Shown here: one piece after another, positions 33,400-44,876 of the stretch
Position numbering within the stretch: the stretch's first letter is position 1
Layout of the letters: each line of letters starts with the position of its first letter
DNA from: Turnera subulata
Taxonomy: Eukaryota; Streptophyta; Magnoliopsida; Malpighiales; Passifloraceae
Direction: 5' to 3'
Assembly (NCBI GenBank): GCA_028386065.3
Contig: JAKUCV010007422.1
Span: forward strand, 62,001 to 126,000
Length of the DNA: 64,000 bases
The notes under the pieces: generated by a model
Databases searched by the model: none
Told to the model about the DNA's origin: nothing
What the model saw: only the letters and a program-made list of their open reading frames with translations
Made by a program: the position numbers and the translations under genes

Positions 33400-34190
33400 G
33401 GCTGCGTTTGGTTGCAGAACAAAATGGGACGGAACTGAACTGGATTGGACTGGATTGTGTCTTGAAAGAGTTTTTAATATGTTATGTACAAAAATTATTG
33501 TCCTATGGACTAAACTATATAATGTCTATTTTGCCCCTGATACCATTTTAATGTATTATTTGTCATTTTTAATAAAATATACAGACTAACAACCTAGTGA
33601 CTAAAATTATTAGATATGAAAATTTCTGAATATTTAGATATTAATATTTTTACATGTTTAATATTTTTAAAGTAAAAACTAAAAGGTAAAATGATTGATG
33701 AACTTTGAGTTGAGGAACACTATATTATTTTTAATATTTAATATCTAATTATTATTATTATTATTTATTTTAATTCTAACTTAATCCTTAAAAAATGATT
33801 TCACCCCATGATGTCTAAAGTGAATAGAATTGAATAATATTAATATTATATTTAATATTTTTATTTTTATTAATATTTAGTATATTTAATATTATTAAGA
33901 TAATATTTAATTTAAATTTAAATTATTATTATTTATAAATTTAAATTTAATATAATTAGAGGGTACTTTGGGATTATTACAAATTAGGAAGGGCTAGTAT
34001 TAGAAAAAAAAAGTCTTGTCCCGTCCTGTCCACTCGTGTCCATAACTCTTGGAGGGGACGGAAATTTTGGAAATCTGTCCCAACCTATCCCGTCGTGTCC
34101 CGAGGTCGTGTCCCATCCATGCTGCACCAAATGCGGGACAAATTTTTTTGTCCTGTCCTGTCCCGCGTACCAAACACTGTCTTATGTCTT
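33400..34190. mobile_element. Foldback/MITE-like element of about 790 bp
   Basis: The left end 'TAGGCTGCGTTTGGTTGCAG...GGGACGG' and right end '...GTCCCGCGTACCAAACACTGTCTTA' are imperfect inverted repeats sharing the TTTGGT/ACCAAA block. The interior is very AT-rich with repeated GGGAC/GTCCC motifs at both ends. No transposase. Exact borders and TSD were not resolved. Confidence 0.5.
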
Positions 34191-34561
34191 AAATATTAAA
34201 AGTTAGTGTCCAGGGCTGTGGGGTCATTAAGAGACATATTTAATAACAAAATTTTTCTCGTTCTTTTGAAACATTACAAAACCAATTTTCATTGTGAAAA
34301 CAATTAAGTCCGCTCAAGCTTCTACCACCACATGATTTACAATTTTCAGCTTAGTGTGGATCACCTTAAAACTTGTATTCTTATCCTTCCAAACTTACAT
34401 CCTATTGGTCCATTGTTGTATATTTTTAAGTTTTGTACAGTTTTGCCCACGTCCTTCGTGCAACACAATGAACTTGAAACTTTATTGTATTATTTATTAC
34501 CAAGTATTCCTTAGATTTGGTGATAGCATCATTTATATATACTTGCTCATGATGGATATGG

Positions 34562-35308
34562 AAACCTTCTAGGCTAAGTAAACTTTCCTAGCAAGTAGTC
34601 AATGGAAAAATTTAACTGGTCTAGCTTGTGATTATTTGGATTGATGGGCAATAGACTGATGAAGACATGCTTCAAGTCCTGTAGTATAGTTAAGACATAG
34701 GCCCACAACTCTCATGTTCTGGGCAAAGCATAGGAAGAGGTTTGAAATTACACTGTTCGAGCGTCTCCGGGTTGCGTTGGAAAGTCCTCTGTTCACGGAG
34801 GCCACCCGGGTTCGAGTGCCTCCGGATTCGAATCCGGATGCGGGAGATTAAATTAGTTTAGGTTAGAATGGGTTATAGGGTATATAGATATGTATAGGGT
34901 ATATAGATATGTATAGGAAACCTTCTAGGCTAAGTAAACTTTCCTAGCAAGTAGTCAAAGGAAAAATTTAACTGGTCTAGCTTGTGATTATTTGGATTGA
35001 TGGGCAATAGACTGATGAAGACATGCTTCAAGTCCTGTAGTATAGTTAAGACATAGGCCCACAACTCTCATGTTCTGGGCAAAGCATAGGAAGAGGTTTG
35101 AAATTACACTGTTCGAACGTCTCCGGGTTGCGTTGGAAAGTCCTCTGTTCACGGAGGCCACCCGGGTTCGAGTGCCTCCGGATTCGAATCCGGATGCGGG
35201 CGATTAAATTAGTTTAGGTTAGAATGGGTTATAGGGTATATAGATATGTATAGGATATATTAGGGGTGAGCAGGAGCTATGTAAGTTTGATCAAACAAAA
35301 AAAAAAGT
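34562..35308 (+). repeat. Tandem duplication of a 356-bp SINE-like unit
   Basis: 'AAACCTTCTAGGCTAAGTAAAC...' begins at 34562 and again at 34918 (period 356), with few differences. Each unit holds a box B-like GGGTTCGAGTGCC and a perfect palindrome CCGGATTCGAATCCGG. The second copy continues into 'GTAAGTTTGATCAAAC' and a poly-A at about 35299-35308, as expected for a SINE tail. Confidence 0.65.
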
Positions 35309-35364
35309 AGAAAGCATTATGTATTTGTGTATTCGCATGCATGAGTGCAAGCAAGCGCGCGAGT

Positions 35365-35530
35365 GCCGGGGAATAGGGGTGTAAACAAGTTGAGCTATTC
35401 GAACTCGACTCGTGCTTATCGAGCTCGAGCTGAGTTTTTTGGTCGAGCAAGTCGAGCTCGAGTTTGAAAATACTCGAGCTCGTTAAGCTCGCAAGCCTTA
35501 TCGAGCTTATGCTCTACTAATATTTATTAA
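35365..35530 (+). mobile_element. End of a hAT-like repeat (GAGCTCGAG-rich)
   Basis: 'AATAGGGGTGTAAACAAGTTGAGC...' followed by many GAGCTCG/CTCGAGC motifs matches the start of the element at 55011. The far terminus was not found, so the copy is truncated. Confidence 0.5.
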
Positions 35531-35893
35531 ATGATAAGCCCGTAGGTTATTCACTTGCATGATTTAAGTTGGTATTTATGATTGGGCTGAGCCATTTAAG
35601 AAAGTTAAAGCCCATTTTTCATCCTTAATAAAGGGAAATTGTAGGTTGAAAATTTAATGAATCGAAACTACCCCAAAGCTAAATCTGCTTCCCCCCAAAT
35701 TGTTACCAGATTAAAAAAAAAAAAAACCCTTAACCTTCGCACTCGCTCTTTGACCAGGGGTTAGAAAAGTATTCCCAAAACAACATACATTTAATTAGAC
35801 TGGGCAATATTCTTATAAGAAAGAGTGCACACAGGCTAGAAATTAGGGGTTAGTAAAGTATTCCCAAATTTCATAACAGACCACCAATTGCAG

Positions 35894-37209
35894 CTAAAGC
35901 AAAGTTGGGAAAAGCCAACTGCTGCATTTAAATCGAGCAACTTTATAAATAGTTACTCTAGCAATCCCAGCTCGAACTCTCTGGCTCAGATTTGACTTTC
36001 CAGCGCGAAGGGTCTGTTTAGCATCATTTTGTGCACCACCTTTGGGATGGATTTGGACATGGATTTGGCCTACAGTTTTCATGAAGTGGAACACAACAGT
36101 GTCCCCTGGAACTAACTTGTTAGCTTTCAAAAAGGCATCGAACCCGGTGTTTAGGTAGACCTGAACGCTTTGCTTCCTCTTCACACAAATCTCAACAGGC
36201 CACACCCTCCCTTCCACATCTTTAATCACAATGCGTTTCTTCTTCTGCAAACCTGCTGCTTTGGCAAAACCTCTAGGTAAAACCTTGATCAAAATTCTCA
36301 AAGTCAGTCTTTTGACTACACTCTCCCAAGAAACGAAGTAAAGTTATGAAAGGAAACTGCAAAACGTATATTGAAAATATGAGTATATATGTATCAGTAT
36401 CACCATGTTGTGTTTATGGTAATCCTTCAGCACTTGAAGAAAGTAGGGATTTTCAAGCACTATTGAATTGATCTCTTCGGCCACTCTTTCTCTCTCGCTT
36501 GGTTCAGAGTCCTCTTGAATTCCTTTCCCCCTTCCAATAAGTTTACCTTGAGCTAAACAAAGTAAAAAAGAGTCAACTCTCCAATATATAAAGCCCTTAC
36601 ACCTAAAGGCTGTAAATGGAAGAGATGGATATATGGCACGCAGAAACTACATATTCATAGAACTCACCAGTTTGTTTGCCACGGGAACTGTTCCGTCCTC
36701 TATGAACAAGGGTTGGCTCAGGCTGCCTAGTCGTTTTTGATGCAGCTGTCTTGGATGTCTTCTTTTTTAAAATCTGTTTCAAGCATAACAAATAGATATC
36801 AAGGTAGTTGAACCAATAGTGCTCCGCAGGATTTCATGCAAAAGCTTACCACATTTGTGGATTTGGAAGCACTAGCCGTGTTAAGTGCTTTAGCTCTCTC
36901 AACGCCTAACATTGGTTGCATGCACCTAGCAGACTCTGTTTCTGAAAGTTTCTGATTTTTGTTCGTAGGCATATCACTTCTGTCAGAAAACAAATTTTTC
37001 TCTAGAAAACAAAAAAGGATTGTTTTAGAATCATAAAAGCAAGGCATTAACAAGAAGTGGATTATGGATATATACTTATACTCAACCATGTCTTGGTATT
37101 ATTTAGTATCATAAACAAAAGAATCATTTCGGTGCCACTAGGTTGTGCACTTAATTTAGACAAAAAAAAAAACGCGAGTATAATACTAACAGAGATATCA
37201 GGTTCAGAT
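35894..37209 (-). pseudogene. REM pseudogene block C: end of exon 5, exons 6-9 (B3-3)
   Basis: E6 'NLFSDRSDMPTNKNQKL...' and E7 'KKKTSKTAASKTTRQPEP' are Lys/Ser-rich linkers. E8 ends 'ENPYFLQVLKDYHKHNM' and E9 begins 'VLPRGFAKAAGLQKKKRIV', together a B3 domain including 'GFDAFLKANKLVPGDTVVFHF'. Frame and GT/AG signals are intact from E6 to the stop at 35894. If transcribed from a cryptic promoter, this block alone could encode a one-B3 protein, but there is no evidence for that. Confidence 0.75.
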
Positions 37210-37253
37210 ACCTCATTAAAATACAAACCGAAGAACTCCGAACTGTGACCACC

Positions 37254-39173
37254 ATGATGATTCAACGCAATCGGGGGACTGACACTCGCATGATTCAACC
37301 ATCCTTCTTCTCAAAGTGGACGAGGGAACAAGTGCAGAGAGCACTGGAGAACAAGAAAGCAGTGAGTATCTTTGTCCAGAATATTCCTAATAGCTGGAGC
37401 GCAGTAGACCTGTTTAAGGAGATGTCAAAACTGGGAAATGCTATTGATGTATTCATACCGGGGAAGAAGAATGTGGAAGGGATTCGCTTTGGTTTTGTGA
37501 AATTCGAGTTTGATGGAAGCGCAGAGTCCATGGCTGTCAAGATTAACAGGGCAAAGGTGGTGAACGGTATGTTGTTTGCCGGGGTAGCAAGGGATAGGAA
37601 GAATATCGTGAAGGAAGGAAGCTATAGAAGAATCATGAAGACACCAAAGAAGCTAAACCAGGAATGGAAAGTGAAAGAAGGATGTTCCTATGCAAAGGTC
37701 CTGGCGGCAAAAGTACAGGAGTCAGGCACCAACATAGTGCAACACAAAACGGTGACATCCTTTGATTATAAGTCTCCGGAGGAATGGTCCAAAAGACTGA
37801 AATCATGCGCCTTTGGAATAATGAAGAAAGGCGTATCAGTAGCGGAGATTCAGAAGGGTTTTATTAGGATCTTCAATGCGCCTATCAAGGTCAAAAACCT
37901 TGGAGGGCAATACATACTTTTGGTTTTTGACTCATGTGAGATGATGAAAGCATGCCTGAAACACAAGGAGGCGTGGTGCGGAGGTATGTTTGACCTGTTA
38001 AGGGAATGGAAACAGGGGGATGGAGCTAGTCATCGAGAGTGCTGGTTGAATATGTACGGTGTTCCGCCGGAAGCGTGGTGTGACGACTTCTTCAACAAGA
38101 TTGCACTAAGATTCGGTGGTCTTCTTGAAGTTCTCAATAGCTTTGAATCAAGCTGTAGTATGGAGGTGGCTCAAATCCGTATTCTCACCACATATCAACC
38201 CTTGCTATCACGGTCCTTCAACGTGATGATCAATCACAAGATACATGTTATTACTGTGATGGAAATCCCTCACATGATCGGGAAGGATACTGTAGAGATT
38301 TCAGTAAGAGAGGCGGAGGATCAGTCGGTGGCGCCGGAAAAGTGCAGTGACTCGACAAGTGGTAACGAGTCAGTCGAGGTGGAACAGCTGGCCGAGGAAT
38401 TGGGAAGAAAAATGCAGGATGTAGATGACCCTTTTGGAATTCTTAATACCATAAGATACCTTGAGAAAGGCAAAGAAACTAAGGGCATCGACAAACAGCA
38501 CCGCCCTAGATCAATTGGTCAGACGCATGGGAATAATTCAGTCTTTGTGGGACCAGAAAGAGGAGACCCCAAGAAGAATAATGATAAGCAGGTGCACTTA
38601 TTGGTTAGGAGTACCCCTGCAGTGGATACATTCATTGATGGGCTTAAAACTAAAGACAGTGGGCCTCCAGGAGTGGGAGATGACCAATACAAAGAAGACT
38701 ATGAAGGAGGCCCAAATTTGGAGCTAAAGGCTGCGTCTGGGCTGAATCAAAAAGAAGCATCAGCTACGCATGAAACGTCGTCGGAAGCAGAGGACAATGT
38801 GCAGGTACTCTTATCTCTCAATGACTTAAGGGACCAGTTCAATATTCTAACGAAAAAAGCAAAAAACAAGAGAGGCACTCGTGTGAGGAAAGGAAAGCGA
38901 TTCAAGAAAATAGTTGCAGGAAAAGGACTCAAACCACTAGTGTCAGGTGATAGCTCCACACAAGATGGAGATATCGAGGCCGGAAATTGTCGGGTCAGAA
39001 ACGCTTTGGAGGAGGCTCTCAAGCTTAAAGCGTGCGAGGTGGAGAAATCAATGGGAATTGGAGAGCAGCTGGGTTTGAAGATTATAGGGGACAGGCAGGA
39101 GATAGAAACAGCTATGAGAGATTTGTGTGAGAAGGAGGGTGCGGATTGGGCAGAATCAACGGCGGCCCAGTAG
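37254..39173 (+). CDS. LINE ORF1 protein with RRM-like domain
   Basis: About 639 residues from the first ATG (37254). The N-terminal third has an RNA-recognition motif: RNP2-like 'VSIFVQNIPNSW' (around residues 37-48) and RNP1-like 'GIRFGFVKFE' (around 82-91), usual for ORF1 of many plant L1 elements. A middle domain resembles the conserved region following the RRM in these proteins ('EWSKRLKSCAFGIMKK', 'HRECWLNMYGVPPEAWCDDF'). The C-terminal part is polar and low in structure. No CCHC zinc knuckle was seen. ORF1p binds element RNA. The frame is fully open. Confidence 0.8.
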   Translation: MMIQRNRGTDTRMIQPSFFSKWTREQVQRALENKKAVSIFVQNIPNSWSAVDLFKEMSKLGNAIDVFIPGKKNVEGIRFGFVKFEFDGSAESMAVKINRAKVVNGMLFAGVARDRKNIVKEGSYRRIMKTPKKLNQEWKVKEGCSYAKVLAAKVQESGTNIVQHKTVTSFDYKSPEEWSKRLKSCAFGIMKKGVSVAEIQKGFIRIFNAPIKVKNLGGQYILLVFDSCEMMKACLKHKEAWCGGMFDLLREWKQGDGASHRECWLNMYGVPPEAWCDDFFNKIALRFGGLLEVLNSFESSCSMEVAQIRILTTYQPLLSRSFNVMINHKIHVITVMEIPHMIGKDTVEISVREAEDQSVAPEKCSDSTSGNESVEVEQLAEELGRKMQDVDDPFGILNTIRYLEKGKETKGIDKQHRPRSIGQTHGNNSVFVGPERGDPKKNNDKQVHLLVRSTPAVDTFIDGLKTKDSGPPGVGDDQYKEDYEGGPNLELKAASGLNQKEASATHETSSEAEDNVQVLLSLNDLRDQFNILTKKAKNKRGTRVRKGKRFKKIVAGKGLKPLVSGDSSTQDGDIEAGNCRVRNALEEALKLKACEVEKSMGIGEQLGLKIIGDRQEIETAMRDLCEKEGADWAESTAAQ

Positions 39174-39219
39174 CTCGTATCTGTACGGGTCAATTTCTAA
39201 TCGTGTATTCTTTACCTCT

Positions 39220-42200
39220 ATGTTTAATATGATCTCTTGGAATGTTAGAGGGATGGGTTCGAGTAATAAGCAAAAGAGTATCAGAGAATTAATGGTGAAG
39301 GTTAATGCGAAATTTGTTTATCTATGTGAAACCAAGTGTTCGGGGTGGAGACAGGGCGACTTTGCAAGATGTTGGGGAGGTGGTGTTTTTGACTTTGTTT
39401 CGGTTGGGGCAGAAGGAAATTCGGGGGGACTAGCCTTGTTATGGGAGGTAGATTATTTTAGTGCAAGAAGGAGAGCATTTGGTAGTCATTGGATTGCAGT
39501 GGAAGGGCTGTTCCGTGGGGACATTGATATAGGTATTTGTTGTGTGTATGGGCCGGGCTCAGAGGACGACAGAGTTAGTTTATGGGATGAATTGACGGCT
39601 GTGTTGAGAGGATCAGCAGTTCCATGGCTGGTGATTGAAGATTTTAACGAGATATTGGTGCCGAGTGAAAGACTAAGTGGCAGAATTAGCGAAAGGGGCG
39701 CTCGTGCTTTCGGGGATTTTATATCCAATAATGAAATGTGTGAGGTCGAACTACAGGGGAGACTGTTCACATGGGGAAATTATAGGGCTGCAAGTAAACT
39801 TGACCGTGCATTTTTTGATCCTATATGGTTTTCACTGTTTCCATCGATACGGCTGTGGGCGGAAGATAAGGAAGGATCAGATCATTGCCCGATTATCCTT
39901 GGGCAGGAGCAGAAAGATTGGGGGGTCAGGCCTTTCAAGTTCCTTAACTGTTGGATTTCCCATGAGAAATTTGATGATGTTTTGAGAGAAATGTGGGCGA
40001 AAGCTTGTGATGAATACCCCGGGAGATTTAATCTTGTAAGAAGACTGGGGATGGTGAAGAGGTTGTTGCGGGAGTGGAATAAGAACGAGTTTGGAAATAT
40101 CGATACAGATATTCAAGACCTAAAGAAGAAAATTGCAGAATTGGATAGAGTAACCGAAAACAGAGTCCTGAATGACGAAGAAAGAAGAAGGATGGGGGTA
40201 TGGAAGGAGAACTTGTTCAAGCGTCAAAGGCAGAAAGAATGCTTGTGGAGGCAGAAATCAAGAGTTAAGTGGCTGAAACTTGGGGACAAAATACTAAATT
40301 TTTCCATCTAAATGCTTGCAATCGAGGGAGGAGAAATTATATTAGGTCAATTAAAGATGAGGGTGTGGCTTTGGAGGAACCTTTCGAGATAAAAAGGGCT
40401 GCAAAGAATTACTTTGAGAAGATTTACAACCGGCCAGCGAAATCGGGATTCAAATGGGGGGATATTCCAGTAAACAAGATCTCGAAGGAAAACGCAGAAT
40501 TTTTGGAGAGGCCTTTGGACAGGGAGGAAGTGAGGAATGCCATTTGGGAATGTGATGGAAATAAAGCTCCGGGCCCGGATGGGCTGAATATGAATTTTTT
40601 TAAACGGGCTTGGGAGTTAATTCAGGAGGATATGATGGATTTAATTAATGATTTTTTTCGTTCGGGTCGCCTCCCGAAAGGAATCAATAGTGGTTTTATA
40701 TGCCTAGTAGCTAAGAAAGCAGAAGCAGAGGTTCTTAATGACTTCAGACCTATCTGTCTTATACACGGAATATATAAGATAGTGGCAAAAGTTCTAACTA
40801 GAAGAATGAAGAATGTCATGCAGGAGATCGTCAGTGAAAATCAGCATGCTTTTATTGAAGGCAGGCAGATTTTAGATTGTGTATTTTCGGCATCTGAGAT
40901 GGCTCATCAGCTAAAAAAGAGTGGAAGAAGGGCTGTGATGTGGAAGATAGATTTCAGAAAAGCATATGACTCAGTTTCTTGGGGTTTTCTCATGCATTTA
41001 ATGGAGGCTATGGGGTTCGGAGCTTGCTGGCGAAAATGGATCTGGGGCTGCATTAGTTATCCTAAATTATCTATCTTAATAAATGGGAGCCCGTCAGAAG
41101 AATTTACTGCCTTCCGTGGACTAAAACAGGGAGATCCTTTATCTCCATTTTTATTCAACATAGTGGCGGAAGGACTCACGTGTTTAGTCAAGCAAGCAGT
41201 AAGGTCGGGGATCATCCAAGACCTGGGAATCCATAATGTTGAAACATCCTTGCTTCAATTCGCAGATGACACTCTGTTTTTCTGCCCGGATGAGGAAAAT
41301 TCCCTTATGAATCTAAAGCGGTGTCTGAGATGCTTTGAATTACTCTCTGGTCTTAGTATTAATTTCCATAAAAGCAGTGTGGTGGGAATTAATATTTCAG
41401 ACCGAATATTTCAGACCGAAGAGTTCAGGATTTGGCAGAATTATTATACAGCAAGGTGGAGAAATTACCATTCTCTTATTTAGGACTGAATATTGGGAGG
41501 AATATGCAGAGGATAAAAGCTTGGGACCCGGTGATCGCAAGAATTAAGTGTCGGCTAGCATCTTGGAAGGGTAAGTTTCTTTCTCTTGGTGGAAGAGTTA
41601 CGTTAATTAGAGCAGTGTTGAGTAATCTCCCAATATACTATCTATCCATGTTCAAATTGCCTAAAGGGGTGGCTAGGAGAATTCTTTGCTTGCAAAGGAA
41701 TTTTTTGTGGGGAGGGACAGAGGAGAAGCGAAAAATGTGTCTTGTAGCTTGGAAGAAGATAGCAAAACCAAAGGAATTGGGGGGATTGGGCATTGAGAAC
41801 ATATTGGTCAAAAACCAAAGCTTGCTATTTAAATGGATGTGGAGATATATCCACATCGATATTAGGTCTGCTCAGGGGCCTTTATGGGCGAAGATTGTGC
41901 ATAATGTATACAGTAGGGGGTCTGATTCTTCATGGCCAGATTTTGATGTAGGCAGAGCCTCTTCTATGTGGCGCAATATTGTGGCTTCAGGTGGAATGAT
42001 GGAGGGAGGCTCGGTGGGGCTAAGGGATAGGATTTGTATGAATATCAACAATGGGAGAAAGTGTAAATTCTGGAAGGATAAATGGGTTGGCAATGGGGGG
42101 GAGACCTTGAGGGATTTATATCCAAGATTATTTTCTATTTCATCCAATCCTGATGCGGTTGTGGCTGAGATGGTCTCTTATGATAATGGGAGGTGGATGT

Positions 42201-42940
42201 GCAATATGAATTGGAGAAAAATTCCGTACTCTTGGGAAATTGAAGAGTGTGAAGATCTGAAAAGAAGGCTGCAGACTTTATCCTTATGTGAAGATGGATC
42301 GGACAAATGGAAGTGGCTAGAAGAGAAGAAAGGGGAGTACTCGGTTAAGTCGGGTTACTGGTTTCTAACTAATAACTTGTTCTCAAAAAGTGGAAAACCT
42401 TGGATTTGGCTTGGGTGTGCTCCTTTCAAAGTGGAGTGCTTTTGTTGGATGGCATTGCAACAGGGGATCGCGGTGAAAGGGATTTTACTCCGCAATAATA
42501 TTATATCAGGTGAGAATGCTTTATGCTCTTTTTGCCAAGATGAGATCGAATCAATTGACCATCTCTTTGTGCAATGCAAATTTTCGTGGCATATTTGGAG
42601 TAAGATTTGTGAGTGGTGGGGGGTTAGCTGGGTGTCTCCTCGTAATCTAGAGGATCTTGTCTTTCAATGGATGGGTTTGGTCGAACTTAATAGAGCAAGA
42701 GCTCCGTGGATGGTAATATTCTTTGTTGTTGTGTGGAATTTATGGTTAGCAAGGAACAAGAAGGTGTTTGAAGAACAAGAAGTGGCTTGGGATATGATGT
42801 TGGAGACGGTGTTGTTTAATTCTTTGACTTGGTTCAAAGCATGGCAACCCAATTTTGTGTATGATTTGCCGGCCACCCTAATTCGAGCGAGGAGTATTTT
42901 AGCTTGGTATGGTCCAGTGTGTAGGCCTATTTTGGTATAA
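39220..42940 (+). pseudogene. LINE ORF2: endonuclease and reverse transcriptase, two frameshifts
   Basis: Start ATG at 39220, 46 bases after the ORF1 stop. Endonuclease (39230-39900): 'MISWNVRGMG', 'YLCETKCSG' (catalytic Glu), 'VIEDFNEIL' (usually GDFN; Gly replaced by Glu, Asp kept), 'SDHCPIIL' (Asp-His). RT (40550-41330): 'KAPGPDGLNMNFFKRAW', 'FRPICLIHGIYKI', 'GLKQGDPLSPFLF', 'FADDTLFF' (catalytic DD). The C-terminal zf-RVT-like domain (about 42350-42640) has 'CSFCQDEIESIDHLFVQC'. Frame 1 ends at 40311 after a one-base loss near 40290. Frame 2 ends at 41483 because a 14-bp tandem duplication (41391-41418) shifts the frame. Frame 3 is open to 42940. The protein primes reverse transcription at a nicked target. 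Confidence 0.85.
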
Positions 42941-43111
42941 GGAGACATTGGTTTACGTTTGTATTCGTGTGTAGACGAATGTTTGTTTATACTATTGCAC
43001 TGGAAGGTGTAATTATGGTGTGAAGTCATCTCTCCGATGACTATCTTTCTCTGTATTTTCACTATGAATAAAAGGTCGTTTTCATCAAAAAAAAAGATAT
43101 CAGGTTCAGAT

Positions 43112-44261
43112 TCCTCCACTTTGTGTTCTTGAAATCCTCTGCTGGCAGCTCATTACTTTCTCTCTTTTGGATGGAAAGGAAAGAAGATCAATAAGATTTG
43201 TACTCACTAGCAGGGAGGGGACAGTTCACATCCTCATCAATAAGCCGAAAAAATGAAGACATGAAACATCATATGTTTCTCATTAGTTAGCTCAAAGACA
43301 CAAACATCTCCAACTCCCAAATTATTAACCTCAACGAATTTTTTTCCATCCACCAAAAAACATCACCCTTGTCCTTCCTTTTTCCTGTTTGCTTCCTCGC
43401 TCTATGTTAAGATAGTAATTGGCACGCCAAGTTCTTCCAGTGTCCGAAAGTGAAAGGATGATGTCATTGTCACCAGACCTCTTGGGGAAATGCTCTTTTG
43501 CAAAGCCTGAGGGTACAACCTGAAGGAGTTGATAAGGCACAAGAAAAACAAACAGAGAAGTTTCAACCGAAGAGAATAGGGAAGAAAAGTATAACTACGG
43601 TAACTTCTGTTACTCTCTTTTCTTCCACTAGAATAAATCTTGCAGTCTAAGGTAGGGTAAAAAGGAAAGAATCAAATATGCAAATAGAAAGAGCAATTGC
43701 ACGTATTTTTGTAGATCTGGCAGGTTTTCAACTGCAACAACAAGCCTTACCATTCTATATCCGCCGTGAACAAAGGATGGTTGCATGACAATTTTCAAGA
43801 ATGGATTTGTGGATTTGAAAGCGCTAGCCCTGCTAAGTGCTCTAGATTTCTCAGCGTCTGACATTGGTTTCATTCTCCTAGCAGACTCTGTTTTTGAAGG
43901 TTTCTGACTTTTGTTGTTAGGCTTACTTATCGCATCGCTTCTGCCAGAAAAAAGTCTTTCCTCTGGAAAACAAACAGGACTGTTAAAAACAAGGTTTTAA
44001 TTATCCACTAAGGAGACAGAAAAGAACTTAATTAGGAATATGTGTAGTCAAACCGTCTCTTGGTATTAATTAGCAATTAGCATAATCATAACGAAAGATT
44101 CAATGCCAGTATGAGAGGTAAAATAGTACCTATGATTTCAATAGAGATATCGGGCTCAGATCCTTCCACTTCCAGATCTTGAAATACTTGCTCATCACGG
44201 TGTACACCGCCAAGAGGATATTCTATTTCTGTCGCGCTGCTGTCAAATATGAGGACATGGA
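43112..44261 (-). pseudogene. REM pseudogene block B: rest of exon 2, exons 3-4 (B3-2), start of exon 5
   Basis: Starts right after the Copia TSD with 'VLIFDSSATEIEYPLGG' (end of B3-1) and the acidic linker 'DLEVEGSEPDIS'. E3 carries 'RALSRASAFKSTNPFLKIV' (first strand of B3-2). E4 carries 'VVPSGFAKEHFPKRSGD' and 'VNNLGVGDVCVFE'. Between them in E4 a run of seven T at 43339-43345 and a run of six A at 43248-43253 (plus strand) each break the frame by one. E5 ends at the LINE. Confidence 0.8.
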
Positions 44262-44876
44262 TGTTGGGGAAACTCGGGTAATTTCTCCACTACAACAATT
44301 AGTGGATTGAACTGATCCGATAATTCCCAGGAAAGATGGTCTAGTCTATCTCCTTACACATAATTATCATTCCAAGATAATTCCTCAGGAAAGACTGGAG
44401 GAACAGTAGTTCACTCAAAACCCAGCCTCCTAAACAGGACTCACTTGCACAGTGTTATAATTCACTACTTATACCCGACAAAGGCGGCTTAGCCAGCCAA
44501 CAAATAGAACAAGGCGGCTTTGCCAGCCAATAAAGAGATAAGGCGGCTTAGCCGTCTAATGTTGAATACTAAGCAAAATTAAACAAATGCGGAAATTAAA
44601 GGCGGAATAATAAAGAAAGAACACACTCAAAAATTGATAACGGAGTTCGGCCAATTTTGCCTACGTCTCCGGAGCACCACTAGAAAATGGCCTGCTCTTT
44701 TTACTAGGAGAAGAGTATTTAGTACAATTATTAGGATACAATTATACTCTAATGTTTGGGATGATTCTAAAGGGAAGGAGAGGGGTTTCTTTTATAGCAT
44801 TTTCACACCCCCCTTACCATACTTCCCATCGATGTGGGAATGCCAAAATAACAACAACATGTTCACACTTACAACA
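44262..44876 (-). repeat. 3' LTR of the Copia element
   Basis: 615 bp; plus-strand termini TGTTGGGGAAAC and CTTACAACA. The polypurine tract (minus CCAAGGTGGAGAT) is adjacent at 44877-44889. Its last 88 bases match 52703-52790. Confidence 0.8.

Larger units (their letters stand above)
37210..43094 (+). mobile_element. L1-type LINE, near full length
   Basis: Flanked by an exact 17-bp TSD, AGATATCAGGTTCAGAT, at 37193-37209 and 43095-43111. It encodes ORF1 (RRM-type) and ORF2 (endonuclease, RT, zinc-binding C-terminus) and ends in 'AATAAAAGGTCGTTTTCATCA' plus an A-tract that merges with the TSD. The 5' UTR before ORF1 is only about 44 bases, so slight 5' truncation is possible. ORF2 has two frame breaks. 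It lies in an exon of the minus-strand REM gene, in the opposite orientation. Confidence 0.9.
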
